Assembly: GCF_905147365.1 (NCBI RefSeq)
Contig: NC_056425.1
Coordinates: 6,207,501-6,271,500 of the forward strand
Direction of reading: 5' to 3'
Source of the DNA: Aricia agestis
Taxonomy: Eukaryota > Arthropoda > Insecta > Lepidoptera > Lycaenidae
DNA length: 64,000 bases
The translations under genes were made by a program, and so were the position numbers. How positions within the stretch are numbered: the first letter of the stretch is position 1; each line of letters starts with the position of its first letter. Under the pieces are notes generated by a model. The model ran no database searches. It was not told the origin of the DNA and saw only the letters and a program-made list of their open reading frames with translations. Shown here piece by piece: positions 52,101-63,469 of the stretch.

Positions 52101-55100
52101 CAGCTAGTTATGAATAAAAACAATATTATATAGTAAAGTAGGTATGATTAGTTCTGTTACAATAATAAAGTAAAAAATAAACGCCATCTGTTTTCATATA
52201 TTAGAATTAAAATGTTGATTGCATTGATATATTTTCTGTATGGAATATAGGTACACTCGAACTCCTTTATTTTAGAGCGCCTTCTGTTGTCAACTTGTCA
52301 CATATATTAGAAATGCAGTAGGAGTTCTATAAGATAAGTATTTTCTGGATGGAATATAGGCCAACACGGTACACTCGAACTCCTTTATTTTAGAGCGCCT
52401 TCTGTTGTCAACTTGTCACATATATTAGAAATGCAGTAGGAGTTCTATAAGATAAGATAGATCGATTATTATTATACCAAGTGATAATATTATTAAACAT
52501 AATATTCTAACGTATTTAAAACTATAAACAAAAACATACTAACTAATAAGTATGATTAGTTCTATGTTACAATAAAGTAAAAAATAAAACGCCATCTGTT
52601 GAATCGTATTAGAACTAAAATGTTCATTCCATCGATATATTTCTGGATTTTTTATAATATTATACATAAAATATGTTTAAAATTTTTGAAATTTTATTTT
52701 AATACGCATCCAAGACCCAGGAACATTGAAAACTTTTTTTTTTAATAATATTATCACTTGGTATAATAATAATCGATCTATCTTATCTTATAGAACTCCT
52801 ACTGCATTTCTAATATATGTGACAAGTTGACAACAGAAGGCGCTCTAAAATAAAGGAGTTCGAGTGTACCGTGTTGGCCTATATTCCATCCAGAAAACTT
52901 TAATTACGCCTCCGTGGTTTAGTGGCTTAGAGCGTGGCTCTTGACTCGGGTCGTGGGTTATTTCCAAGTTTGATTAATACAAATGCTAATGTCGTTCGTT
53001 TATTGTGACTCGTTTAAATTTGGAACGCAATTTTTTTTGTTCTCAGGTAAAGATAATAATATGTCGGGGTAATTACTTGGTCTTACATTCGAATTTAATT
53101 ATAACTTTTTTAATAAAAATTAAAGAAAAATTAACATTTAAAATAATCATCATCCTTTATACTAAAAAAAATATATCATCATACTACCTCTTAGGGTTCC
53201 GTACCCAAAGGGTAAAAACGGGACCATATTAATACTAAGACATCGATGTCTGTCCGTCTGTCTGTCTGTGTGTCTCCAGGCTGTACAGTTCTTACACGTG
53301 GGAGAGCCATGCTTTGGCACGAATGAGCCGGCTCGACCGGAGAAATACCACGTTCTCACAGAAAACCGGCGTGAAACAAGCGCTGTGTTTCGCCGAGTGA
53401 GTGAGTTTACCGGAGGCCCAATCCCCTACCCTATTCCCTTCCCTACCCTCCCCTATTCCCTTCCCTTTCCTTCTCTACCCTCCACTATTACCCTATTCCC
53501 TCTTAAAAGGCCGGCAATGCGCTTGCAGCTCTTCTGATGCTGCGAGCGACCATGGGCGACGGAAGTTGCTTTCCATCAGGTGACCCGTTTGCTCGTTTGC
53601 CCACTTATGTAATAAAAAAAAAACACAATTTCTCAGCCTATTTTTGCTCTATTGCGGTACGGAACCCAGGGCGCTAGTCCAACTCGAAAGTTTGGCCGAT
53701 ATTATCCTTTTATATTATAAAGGCGAATGTTTTTGCGTTAATAAGTTTGTATGTGTGTGAGTAGGTATGTGAATGTGTACTATGTTTGTAACTTCTTTAC
53801 GTTTAAATTTTAAGCAGTTGGAGGAATTTCGATAAGCATTAATATAATAAAGAGTTAGCTGATATTATCCTGGATTAACACATTATAGCTAACTAAGTTT
53901 TTAACCGACTTTCATAAAGGCGGAGGTGATATTATGTACGAATGTGGATCTATTTTTAGTGTTACGTACCCAAAAAGGTAAAAACGGGACTCTATTATTA
54001 AGTATTCGTTGTCTGTCCGTCTGTCTGTATGTATGTCTCCAGGATGTATCTCAATAACCGCTATAGTTAGACTTCTGAAGTATTTACAGATTTTGTATTT
54101 CTGTTGCCGCTATAACAACAAATACTAAAAACGCAATAAAATTAATATTAATACACCGTGCCATACAACAAACGAGATTTTTTTAGTTTTTTTCGCTCAT
54201 AATCAATAGTGGTAACAGCTGGGCATTTGAAATTTTCACACAATCCTTAATTTATATTTGTTCTTTAATAATAATTAATAGTAAAATTTTAATAAAGTGA
54301 ATATTAAGGGGGGCTTCCATACAAAACGAGCGCGACCTCCCCTACTATAACCGTACGACGCGGTCGTCAGGTTACCGTGTGACTTCACACTACTATATTA
54401 TTACACTACTAGCTGTTGCCCGCGACTTCGTCCGCGTGGACTTCAGTTTATAGCGCGCGATGTCAACAAAATTGGTGTCAAAAACTTTTATAAAAAAACC
54501 CTGGTACCCCTTAAATCAATACAGCTGTGCAGTGTGCACACAATAAGTATTTCATTTTTTTATATTAAACTTTATATTTTATGCCAAATTTTAAAGCTTA
54601 TTTAGCCCTCCAATTACACAACTTTACCCATAAACTATTTATCATTGATAGATTTAAGGTTACGTCACTGCACAGATAAAGTACTGAGTTATTTAATACC
54701 GTAGAATAAATATAACAATCGAAAAAAATCGAAACTTAAAAAGATGATACCACGTCTTATAGAAAGACTTTTGAGCAAGCGTCAGCGTGATGTAGAAGAC
54801 GCACGGCGCCATCTATTATGAATTGTTGGAACTAACTTAATTTGAACAAATTTACGCATTTTCACCCCCTTACAACCCTTTTTTCCAGTAAAAAAGTAGC
54901 CTATGTCCTTTCTCAGGCTTTAGACTATCTGTATACAAAATTTCATTACAATCGGTTCGGAAGTTTTGGCGTTTGGCGTGAAAGCGAGACTGACAGACAG
55001 ACAGACAGATAGAGATACTTTTGGCGTTTGGCGTGAAAGCGAGACTGACAGACAGACAGACAGACAGAGATACTTTCGCATTTATAATATTAGTATAGAT

Positions 55101-58100
55101 TATGTGCACACTGCATAGCTGTTTTTGGGTATTTTGATTAATTAAGGGCCGCGCTACACCGGAAGCACTTACCAGGGTTTTAAAAAGTTTTTAAATTTGA
55201 CACAAATTTTGTTGACACCGCGCGCTATAAACTAAAGTCCACGCGGACGAAGTCGCGGGCAACAGCTAGTATTATACATAAAATATGTTTAAGATTTTTG
55301 AAATTTTATTTTAATACACATCCAAGACCCAGGAACATTGAAAACTTTTTGTTCCGCCTGCGGGACTCGAACCCAGGACCCCCGGGATGAGCGCTGGCCA
55401 CGCGCAATGCGAATTCATTTTCATCGATATTTTCATGGAAATAAGATATTTTCCCACATCAAAATGTAGCCTATGTCCTTTCTCAGACTCTAGAATAACT
55501 GTATACAAAATTTCATTGCAATCGGTTCAGTAGTTTTGGCGTGAAAGCAAGACAGACAGACAGACAGACAGACAGAGATACTTTCGCATTTATAATATTA
55601 GTATGGATTATACGTTATTTAATAACTATTATATGATGACACTATTATATGTGTACTTTAATATTTAATAATAATATTAAAATAAAATAAAAATTTAAGG
55701 GGGGCTCCCATATAAAAATCACTGTAGCGGTACGGAACTCTTCGTGCGCCAGTCCGACTCGCACTTGGCCGATTATTTATTTGTATTTTTTTTCACGCCT
55801 GTTTTCTGTGAGAACGTGGTATTTCTCCGGTCGAGCCGGCCCATTCGTGCCGAAGCATGGCTCTCCCATGTCTAAAATAGAGAATATAGTTTATAGAGCA
55901 AAATAGGCCAAAAATTGTGATTTTTGTATGGGAGCCATACTTAATTTTTTATTTTATTATAATATTATTATTAATTATTAAAGTGCACATATAATTAAGG
56001 CCTTGGTGAAAATTTCAAGTGCCTACCTGTTGCCGTTGTTGAGATAGAGCAAAAAATCACGTTTATTGTATGGGGCCCGCGCGGCAGAATTGTGCTATGA
56101 CGTCACAAGCGGTCGCGGACTGTAATTAGCGGGAATCGATATTTTTCGAAACTTTGAATCCCTATAAAATCAAAACTACTAGGTATTTTTGACTGCAACA
56201 AAAACTAGTGTATTTGTATACACACAGGCTTTACTGTGACAAAATTTCATACCTAGTAACATTCTCCATTATTATTTGTTTGTTGGGATGCAGTTTTTAT
56301 AATAATATACTTATTCGATTTCAGGCTGTACCACAGAACAATTACAACTCGTACAACAATGAAGTCGATGAAGGCCACAGTCTTTCCATGGGCAGAGGTT
56401 TCACATCCTTCATAGAAGAAAATAATGGTATGTTAAAATTTAAATTTTTTCTTTGTTCTATTTTATATAGAACATTTATAAAAATACATGTTGATCCTGT
56501 TATTATACTTTTAGTTATTATAATATAATAAAATAGCCTTATTGTCTTCACATTCATGTGAAATATTTTTCAAACAATATGTTGATAGGCCAGTGATATG
56601 TTAGTACCCGAGTACATAATACTCTTCGTGATTGTCAAGTTTAAAAGTCAATAGCTGTTTTTGTAAGTGGCTGATAAAAGCAATTGCTGACAAGTTGAGA
56701 ACACTTGAAAGAAAGCTTGAGCCCACACATCTTAAAAAAAGTTCTTAGAAATAACAAGTCTTTTTACTGAAGTGTGTAATTTCAAACAGATGTTGGGGCT
56801 TATACATATTGTGAGTTTTTTGTAACTTTCTAGGGTTGCAATTTGAGACACAATTAACAATGAGTTAAAAACTCAATAGTTTTTTTAATAATAAATCATA
56901 ATTAAAATTGTATGTACAATAGAAATATTGATGAATTGGTTTGCAGATGTTAGAAATTGACAAGACATATTAAATGCTGTTTTATTTTTTATTTATAAAT
57001 GCTTTTAAACACATTCTATGATGTTATACCATATTGTGATCAAATCCATCCAATCCATGTACCGCCATTCTATAGTAGGTAATATAATTATTGTATGTAA
57101 ATGAGATGGGGTGTCCGTCTGTTATCTTTTCACACTTTAACCACTAAACCAATTTTAAACAACTTTTTCATCAAGATAAGACTGGGAAGGACATACTATA
57201 TCTTTTTTATATATATATATATATATATCTTTTTTTTTATTCAAAATGGGTAGGTATCATGATACACTTTTTGAAAGTCGAACGAAGAAACTACGTTGCC
57301 TACCACCGGTTCGGGAACTACCCCGCCGAGAAGAACCGGCGTAAGAAACTCGCACGGGGCCATCTTTTGCAAAAAAAAATTGGAAAATTACAATGTTATG
57401 GCTAACAGCTATGTAACAAAATTAAAAGAAAAGTAACCTGCATGGAGCCACCCTATTCCCAAGGTGTGCTGTCCTCAAAGAAATCTTTGAATACTTGTTT
57501 TTATCACAGTAAAATGTAAAGTTTCAGTGAGATTAACTTACATACTTTAACACCGTGAAATTGCGGGTGAAATTAAGTGTAATATAAGGACTGCCCAATA
57601 GGCAAAATGATTAATTCATTTGCATACTGTTAAAATTGATGAATAAAGTGCATGATTGATGGAACTGTTGCAAAGATCATCGAAATATGTAAGCTATTAA
57701 TATTTTGCAATAGTACCATTCATTTGTTATTAATGACCACAGTGGCTCGGTTGTTTGTCTCAACTCTAGGCTCAAGATTTTCTGATCGCGTTTTCAAATC
57801 CCATAAAGTGACAAAAAAGTTTTCAATGTTCCTGGGGACGTGTATTGAATGTGTGTATAAAAAATATGAATTAAATGTTATACTTTTAAGTTTTATTCTA
57901 ATAAGGTTTTTTACAAGGTATCTGTGTAAATTGGGTGTGTTAGTGTAAATTAAGTGTATAGATCAGGTGTTTCGCAAGATTTTTTAGGTGGGGTCTGGAT
58001 AGTGTAGGAAAAAGGTGTACTTTATCTACAGATTGATACTTGGTAAAAGCTTAATATTGCATAAGCTGCAAAAATATATGTAAAAGATGTAAGTAGATAA

Positions 58101-61100
58101 CAAACGATATTGTGTTACATTAAACTCATTATTGTCAGCTCAATAAAAATGTAACGGCTTGCGCTTGCGGTAGCAACGAACGCGTATCTTTCTTTTGTTG
58201 ATATTGAATAAAGTTGAATTACGAGTTGTAATTGAACTTTATAATAATTATTGTAACACCAGAAGTTTACAACTGCGACATCGAATTGTATCAAAATGTA
58301 AAATGATGCTATATTTAAACACTATAGCATCACTTTCCACCTCGTAACTAGAGGCGTAGGGCAGTTCCACACGTACCACAACAATACCACGACCAACGAT
58401 ATCAAAATACTACGTTCTAATTCTATGACCACGACCACACCACGTGGTCGGGAGTATCTATATATTAATACGTGAGCCAAAAACTTTGTGGCATACAAAG
58501 TTTGACGAAAAATGGGGAAACGTAGGTGAATGAAATTTTGCATAGTTATAGTTTAAATGGTGAAGGAGTCCATCGAGCTAATATTATTTTGAAATTATGC
58601 TTTTATCATACATTTTTTTACAAATAAAACATTACACACACTACAACACACACACAAGGAAAAATGACAGATTTTTGATTGACAAGCCTATGCATACGAA
58701 TTATACTTTTTTATTAATGGTTGATGTCTGTTGACAACAAGGTGACAAATTGAAAATGGATTATAGTTTTTTTTTATTGAATCTTAGATACTATTAGACA
58801 ATGCTTACACGGCCAGTCTGAGATCAGCTGAGTCCCAGAGACGAGAGTTGAAAAAAATATGATAAAAATAATATTTTTTTACAAAATATAGGTAGTAGTC
58901 CTAATGTCGTTGAAATTAAGGTCGAATTTCGGCCATTGAGCGATCTCTAGTACTTGTATTGAAAATGAATAGGACTATTCGCACGTACCACATTTTCGCG
59001 ACAGTGTGGTGTGGTTGGGGTACGTGTGGGTCAAGCCTTATTCGACCTTAGAATATTGACGCCGCGAAATAATAAGCTGCAGATTTAGTGACAGTTCTAA
59101 CTCCTGAGTCCTGACACAGCACGTGTGTAGTTCCCGTATTTAAATCGTGTGGCTACGCCTTTTGTTTCTTTTAAATGACTTGTCACACTGGCGGTTTGCG
59201 GGCAGAGCGGTTGCGCAGCGGTCATTAGCGTTTGACCGCGACACATTCGCCCCCTTTAACCGCAAAATATGTTATAAAGACCTTACGACATTTATCAAGC
59301 CTTGGCTGAATGCTAAACAACCTACTCTGTACATCTGGTGTCGCATACTACGGTGATCTCGTGGACAGCGCTAGGAACTTCCGTGCCTTCAAGCGTTTTT
59401 GTCACAATTACTACTGGCAACAGTCTAACACAATAAATTAATTTAGCTCTAGCGTAGTAGTCACTATTATTATTAACGTTTATTCCCGTGGTGCTTCCCC
59501 CTTCCAGTTCTTTGACTTTCGGTCACTGCAACCTTGTGCTGTCTCCCGCTTTATATGGGGAGGGAATCTGGAATTCTTCCTACTCCTCCTATTTTCTTCT
59601 GATTAATTTCGTTGCGGGTCCCAAGACAGCTTTAGCATGTCCCTCGGGCTCCCTGAGATCATATCAAAGGGTTTTCGTGGTTGGATACCGCTGTCAATCC
59701 TGGCGACACAGGAGATACAGTGGTAGGAATGTGTGGTGGGCCAAAGCCCGTTAAAAAAAAAAAAAAAGCCTTGGCTGAATTTATAAGCGGCGGCGCGAAC
59801 AAGAAAATATGTGTAAATGACAGCTCGATTTGCTTGTAATTTCGTGGTGTAGCCAATAGCTACCAAACTACGTTCGGACGGGCCCATATAAATCATCAAG
59901 CACCAATAGCGCGAGACATAACGATACCGAGCTATTGAGATCCACGCGCTTATAATAATGACGTTAACTTTAAATCACACGTTCTATACCGTGTTTTGAA
60001 TTATATCTTGCGGTCTCACAGTCACAGGTCAGTGAGCTTTCAGTAAAACGAACTAAAATAAAAAAAATTAACAGCTCAGGTTAATCCCTTAGACGTAGGT
60101 TACACGCTCAGTTTCTCATTTAGTATTCCATTTAGTGTTAGTGAGGTTTCAGAATAAGAACATAAGTGAGGTGTAGTATAATAATACAATATACCTATAT
60201 TGTCTAGTCAACAATAAGGTTTGCATTTGTGCGATGAGCTAAGACTGCATTGATTTAGTACACAAGAAACACATACAAAGTATAAGGAACACAAGTGTTG
60301 TGTATAATTACTGTAAAATAAGTATGAATTTTCTCCAAAAACCTACAGGTACAATCTTATAGTTGCATTGTAGATTTTTGTGTTATTTCACAAACTATTT
60401 CCTTTTAAACCTGAAGTATTTTGGTATATTATGCATGATAAACACTGCACCAGAGAGGTAAATTCAAAGGCATATTACTTACTTTTAACAAGAATTTTGA
60501 GAACACCACCTTTTAAACTTTAGATGTATGTATAACATGCTCTGGATAAACATTGACACACCTAAACTACTAGAAAAAGTTAAATAATTGATAATATCAT
60601 AGAATCCAAATTAGCTAAATTCTCATATAAGCACTTTTTCATTTATAACTTCTCTTGACTACAATATGATGGGAATAGTGTAAATCACTAAATTTTACTC
60701 AAAAATAAAAACCTACATTACTGTACTTTTCCAAAAAAGACTTACTTAATAAGAATTGCATAACAAACATATGGAACTTATTGTTCATAAAACATAATAT
60801 TATCATAGGAACATATATTATTAGGTATTACCAAAAATACTTTTGTACCTAAGTAATAATAAAAAATAATAATAAGTATTAGTTTTATATTAAATTAAAA
60901 TTTAAAATACATGAAGACTTACTATGTACTTCTTAGGAACCTATCTTAGGAGCATTTCGTACAATCTTTTGATTGCAGTAGGTCTTTGTGTTATTTCACA
61001 AACTATTTCCTTGTAAACCATGCATGATAAATGCACCAAAGAGGTAAATTCAAAGGCATTACTTTCTCAATAACAAGAATTTTGAGATACCAACCTTTGA

Positions 61101-63469
61101 AACTTTAGATTCATGTATATTCACGAATAAACATTGACACACACACACACCTAAACTACTAGAAAAGTTAAATCATTGATAATATAAAATCCAAATTAGA
61201 GAAATTCTCATATGCACTTTTTCATTTATAACTTCTCTTGACTACAATATGATATAATATACAATGGGAATAGTCACTAAAACTCAAAAATATAATCCTA
61301 CATTACTTATAGAACTTTTTCCAAAAAGACATAACAAAAATTGCATAACAAACATACTTATTGTTCATAAAACATAATATTTTCATTGGAACTTATATTA
61401 TTATTACCAAAAATACTTTTGTACCTCAATAATAATAATATTAGTTTTATATTATTACATTAAAATTTAAAATACATGAGGACTTTAGTAAGTCCTCATG
61501 TATTAATTTTTTTAAAAAGACGTCGTCTTAGGGACCTATCAGACAGAGTGGTCACGCGTTGAAGCATTTGCGTTGGAGCAGTCAGTGTGTGACTGAGGAG
61601 CAATTCTGACACATTCAGAACTCCTCCTGTGTGAGTATATAGAGATACTCACACGGGAGGCATTCTACAACATAATACAACACAAAGAACACAAAACCCT
61701 TGACCGCTCTCTGTCTGAGATATCCCAGGCAATTTCCTATAGTTGCAACTTGCAATGCAGTTTCTAATTGTTATTGGTTTGCCAAATAAAAGTCTGAAAT
61801 TATAATATTGTTTTTATCTTTCATCAAAAGTTTGTATTTGAACTCCTTTAATAATAATAAATTAATATTTACACAAGGGATATTTGATTCAACTTCTTTG
61901 ATTTTAAGTGACAAGAACTTGTTTAAGATTTCCGCTGTATAAATATTTTTATAAGTATAATATGAAAGAGATTTAACACTTGCCTATCTGATACTAGGTT
62001 GATAATAAGATGTAAGACAAATATAGTACCTATTGATGAAAGCTGTGTATGAATATGTATCTGAGGTATAATTAAGTGAGAAAATAAATGAAAAAACATT
62101 TAAAAACGAGTATTTATTAAATTTCTTTTAATTTAAGTTTTTGAGTGAATATATATTATCTTCCTAGGACTTCGTCATCATTACACTTGCAATTCTTTAT
62201 TAGCAATGTAGTACTTAGTATCTCTCAGTGTTAGCAAATCATCCTTTATCCTGAAAAATATTTGGTTCAGCGTACACACTACTAATAATGTAAAATGCCT
62301 TACAAGGCACGAAAAGGGGATTATTAAACTTATAAATTGCATGTTTATGTTACAATAATACCTATTTGGAAGCTCAAAAAAACGTAGGTAGTTCAAGAAT
62401 GAGTTCAAGTTCAACAAACTATGTTCAACTCATGACATCAACTCTGTTGTAATGCATGTAATTGTAATCCACAAGTTTGATGCATTCCTAAGACTTTTTT
62501 AAGGTTCATTATTTAGCGTAGGTATCAAATACCAATAAAGTTATCAATTTCTTGCTTAAAACATAATCTCTATAAACATAATAATAATAAAATCTAATTA
62601 TCTTTTTTTTGTCTCCTTCTTATTTTTTTTTAATTGCCGACTCAGTGAATTGCTAATGTCAGAGAATTCTTTCTCTAGATCGCCATGCTTGTGATAATAT
62701 AAACATGAAGGAGTGTTATTTTCTCAGTGTTTTGATAAAGGGCTTATAAAATACCATAAAAATATAAATAAACCATTTACACATACCGGTAACTATTCCT
62801 ACATTGACCACGTTATATATTATAAAATAGTATATTTTATAATAAAAAAAATCAATATTTTTTTAAACTATATTTTCATCTTGATTTACATTTTTTCCGT
62901 TAGTCATTATGGCTAAGCCATTTCAATTATTAAAAAAAAAAAACAATTCCATTAGTCAAATTTGACGTTCGTTTTTGACATTTCTTTATCCAGTTCAGAG
63001 ACAAATATTACAGGTTAAACCATTCAGAAGTAAAAGTGGTAATGATACCTAAACAGAACAATTCACTTTACAACTGTTTACTGACCTGCGTGGATTAACC
63101 CAGGTTTTGTCAAAGATACAGGCCCTGTTCGGAGTTCAGACCGTCAATCTGGTAAAGATTGACGCGAAACTAAACTGTCTAGTGTCTAACCCACGGATTG
63201 ATGGACTGATAATTTTTATTATGCACTTTTCAGTCATCAGTCTGGCGTCAATCACAGATTGATGGACTGAACTGATGCCAGATTGACCGTGTAACCGTTG
63301 TCTTATCATCCAAGTCTTCTATCTGTTTCAGACTACAACAACAAGCCGGGCGGGGATTACGGCGAGCGGCGGGGGCGGGGCGGCGGGCGCGGCGGTTTCC
63401 GCGGCCGGGGCGGACGCGGGGGGAGGGGCGGTGGCGGCCGAGATAGGGGGGACTACGAGAACGGGGGAG
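49095..63469 (+). CDS. vas: Vasa-type DEAD-box RNA helicase, N-terminal part (three exons seen; gene continues past window)
   Basis: Joined exons 49095-49124 (phase 0), 56325-56427 (phase 0 to 1) and 63332-63469 (phase 1 to 1) give about 90 codons. The product starts MDDWDDSPDV, matching the acidic DDWDD start of insect Vasa proteins, continues with an Asn/Ser-rich stretch (VPQNNYNSYNNEVDEGH, SLSMGRGFTSFIEENN), then an RGG-rich domain (GERRGRGGGRGGFRGRGG, GGRDRGDYENGG). Vasa is a germ-line DEAD-box helicase of nuage, acting in translation control and piRNA production; RGG repeats bind RNA and are arginine-methylated. The helicase core (Q, DEAD, HRIGR motifs) must lie to the right of 64000. 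Other RGG-rich proteins, including the Belle/DDX3 type, are the alternative. Introns are 7.2 and 6.9 kb. Confidence 0.7.
51225..52108. mobile_element. Long-TIR DNA element, copy 1 (884 bp), with nested palindrome
   Basis: Starts ACTAGCTGTTGCCCGCGACT and ends with the complement CGCGGGCAACAGCTAGT. Pairing runs inward through GGACTTCAGTTTATAGCGCG, TGTCAACAAAATTGGTGTCA, ACCCTGGTACC and CAGCTGTGCAGTGTGCACA, so the arms exceed 100 bp. TA lies outside both ends (51223-51224, 52109-52110). A 24-bp-arm hairpin (51907-51930 / 51962-51985) sits inside. No coding capacity. Internally it carries a GACAGACAGACAGAGATACT repeat tail. Confidence 0.85.
51907..51985. repeat. 79-bp hairpin, 24-bp perfect arms
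   Basis: AGGGCCGCGCTACACCGGAA... faces its exact complement. Probably a small palindromic element resident in the long-TIR element. Confidence 0.9.
52249..52461 (+). repeat. Tandem duplication (two 92-bp units)
   Basis: Units 52249-52340 and 52370-52461 both begin GGTACACTCGAACTCCTTTA and end GCAGTAGGAGTTCTATAAGA, virtually identical, with 29 nt between. Confidence 0.85.
52341..52898. repeat. Long inverted repeat, about 155-bp arms
   Basis: Left arm 52341-52495 (TTTTCTGGATGGAATATAGG to GTGATAATATTATTA) and right arm 52743-52898 (TAATAATATTATCACTTGG to ATATTCCATCCAGAAAA) are almost exact complements, with a 250-bp spacer. The left arm includes the second unit of the adjacent tandem duplication. 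Confidence 0.88.
52908..52976 (+). repeat. tRNA-derived SINE, 5' fragment
   Basis: GCCTCCGTGGTTTAGTGGCT, GAGCGTGGCTCTTGACTCGG, GTCGTGGGTTATTTCCAAG: the head of the SINE at 34702-35062 with the B box spliced out by a deletion. Confidence 0.8.
53296..53622 (+). mobile_element. LINE-tailed SINE, fullest copy
   Basis: ACGTGGGAGAGCCATGCTTT, GCCGGCTCGACCGGAGAAAT, GCCGAGTGAGTGAGTTTACC, a C/T-rich middle, then CTCTTAAAAGGCCGGCAATG, CATCAGGTGACCCGTTTGCT, CGTTTGCCCACTTATGTAAT and poly-A. The last about 130 bp match the 3' end of the LINE at 18178-19540, so this SINE likely uses that LINE's machinery. Confidence 0.88.
54408..55270. mobile_element. Long-TIR DNA element, copy 2 (863 bp)
   Basis: Same ends and interior as 51225-52108, nearly identical base for base over long stretches (CGATGTCAACAAAATTGGTG, AAGTACTGAGTTATTTAATA). 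Differs by a duplicated GGCGTTTGGCGTGAAAGCGA segment at 55021-55050 and by keeping only GGGCCGCGCTACACCGGAA of the palindrome present in copy 1. Confidence 0.87.
55793..55869 (-). repeat. LINE-tailed SINE, 5' head fragment (reverse)
   Basis: Complement of GGGAGAGCCATGCTTCGG ... GGCCGGCTCGACCGGAG ... AGAAAACAGGCGTGAAA; head only. Confidence 0.85.
56325..56427 (+). CDS. vas: vasa-like exon 2
   Basis: Acceptor GATTTCAG|GCTGTA, donor AATAATG|GTATGT; 34 codons plus 1 nt. AVPQNNYNSYNNEVDEGHS then MGRGFTSFIEENN. Both phases fit exons 1 and 3. Confidence 0.75.
59312..59765 (+). mobile_element. 5'-truncated non-LTR retrotransposon with 15-bp target duplication
   Basis: AAGCCTTGGCTGAAT at 59297-59311 and again at 59766-59780 borders a 454-bp insert ending in about 14 A. 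The first part is the C-terminus of an ORF2: GDLVDSARNFRAFKRF then CHNYYWQQSNTIN and TAA near 59440; the 3' UTR ends GGTGGGCCAAAGCCCGTT-polyA. Typical target-primed, 5'-truncated insertion. LINE clade not determined. Confidence 0.9.
60350..61545 (+). repeat. Imperfect tandem duplication, period about 607 bp
   Basis: Unit 1 (60350-60957) and unit 2 (60958-61545) share, in order, GTGTTATTTCACAAACTATT, GAGGTAAATTCAAAGGCAT, CACCTAAACTACTAGAAAA, CATTTATAACTTCTCTTGAC, ATTGCATAACAAACATA, GTTCATAAAACATAATATT and AAAATTTAAAATACATGA. Differences are mostly short indels. Non-coding. Confidence 0.85.
63332..63469 (+). CDS. vas: vasa-like exon 3 (RGG domain)
   Basis: Acceptor TGTTTCAG|ACTAC, donor GGGGGAG|GTAAGT; 46 codons. 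About ten Arg-Gly steps in 30 residues (RRGRGGGRGGFRGRGG). Strongly GC-rich in an AT-rich region. Ends phase 1, so a further exon is required. Confidence 0.82.

Larger units (their letters stand above)
49125..56324 (+). other. vasa-like intron 1 (7.2 kb), repeat-filled
   Basis: No further exon recognised. Holds GGGTTCCGTACCC-family repeat copies at about 49335-49790, 50480-51010 (two facing), 53192-53290, 53950-54350 and 55690-56060; the reverse CCCCTTGGGGT repeat at 51025-51225; the two long-TIR elements; the inverted repeat at 52341-52898; a SINE fragment at 52908-52976; the SINE at 53296-53622 and its reverse head at 55793-55869; and at 55350-55400 a minus-strand GGTTCGAGTCC box that is tRNA-like. 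Confidence 0.7.
56428..63331 (+). other. vasa-like intron 2 (6.9 kb)
   Basis: No exon recognised. 57640-57950 stays open but lacks any family signature. 58350-59035 has inverted ends (TTCCACACGTACCACA and TGTGGTGTGGTTGGGGTACG). 59312-59765 is a dated retroposon. 60350-61545 is a tandem duplication. 61530-61727 has inverted GACCTATCAGACAGAG-like ends around a hairpin (GTGTGAGTATATAGAGATAC). The rest is AT-rich. Confidence 0.6.

Noticed and set aside
57652..57948. 98-codon open frame as a gene in the vasa-like intron
   Set aside because: No recognisable motif, AT-driven composition, no splice or promoter context.
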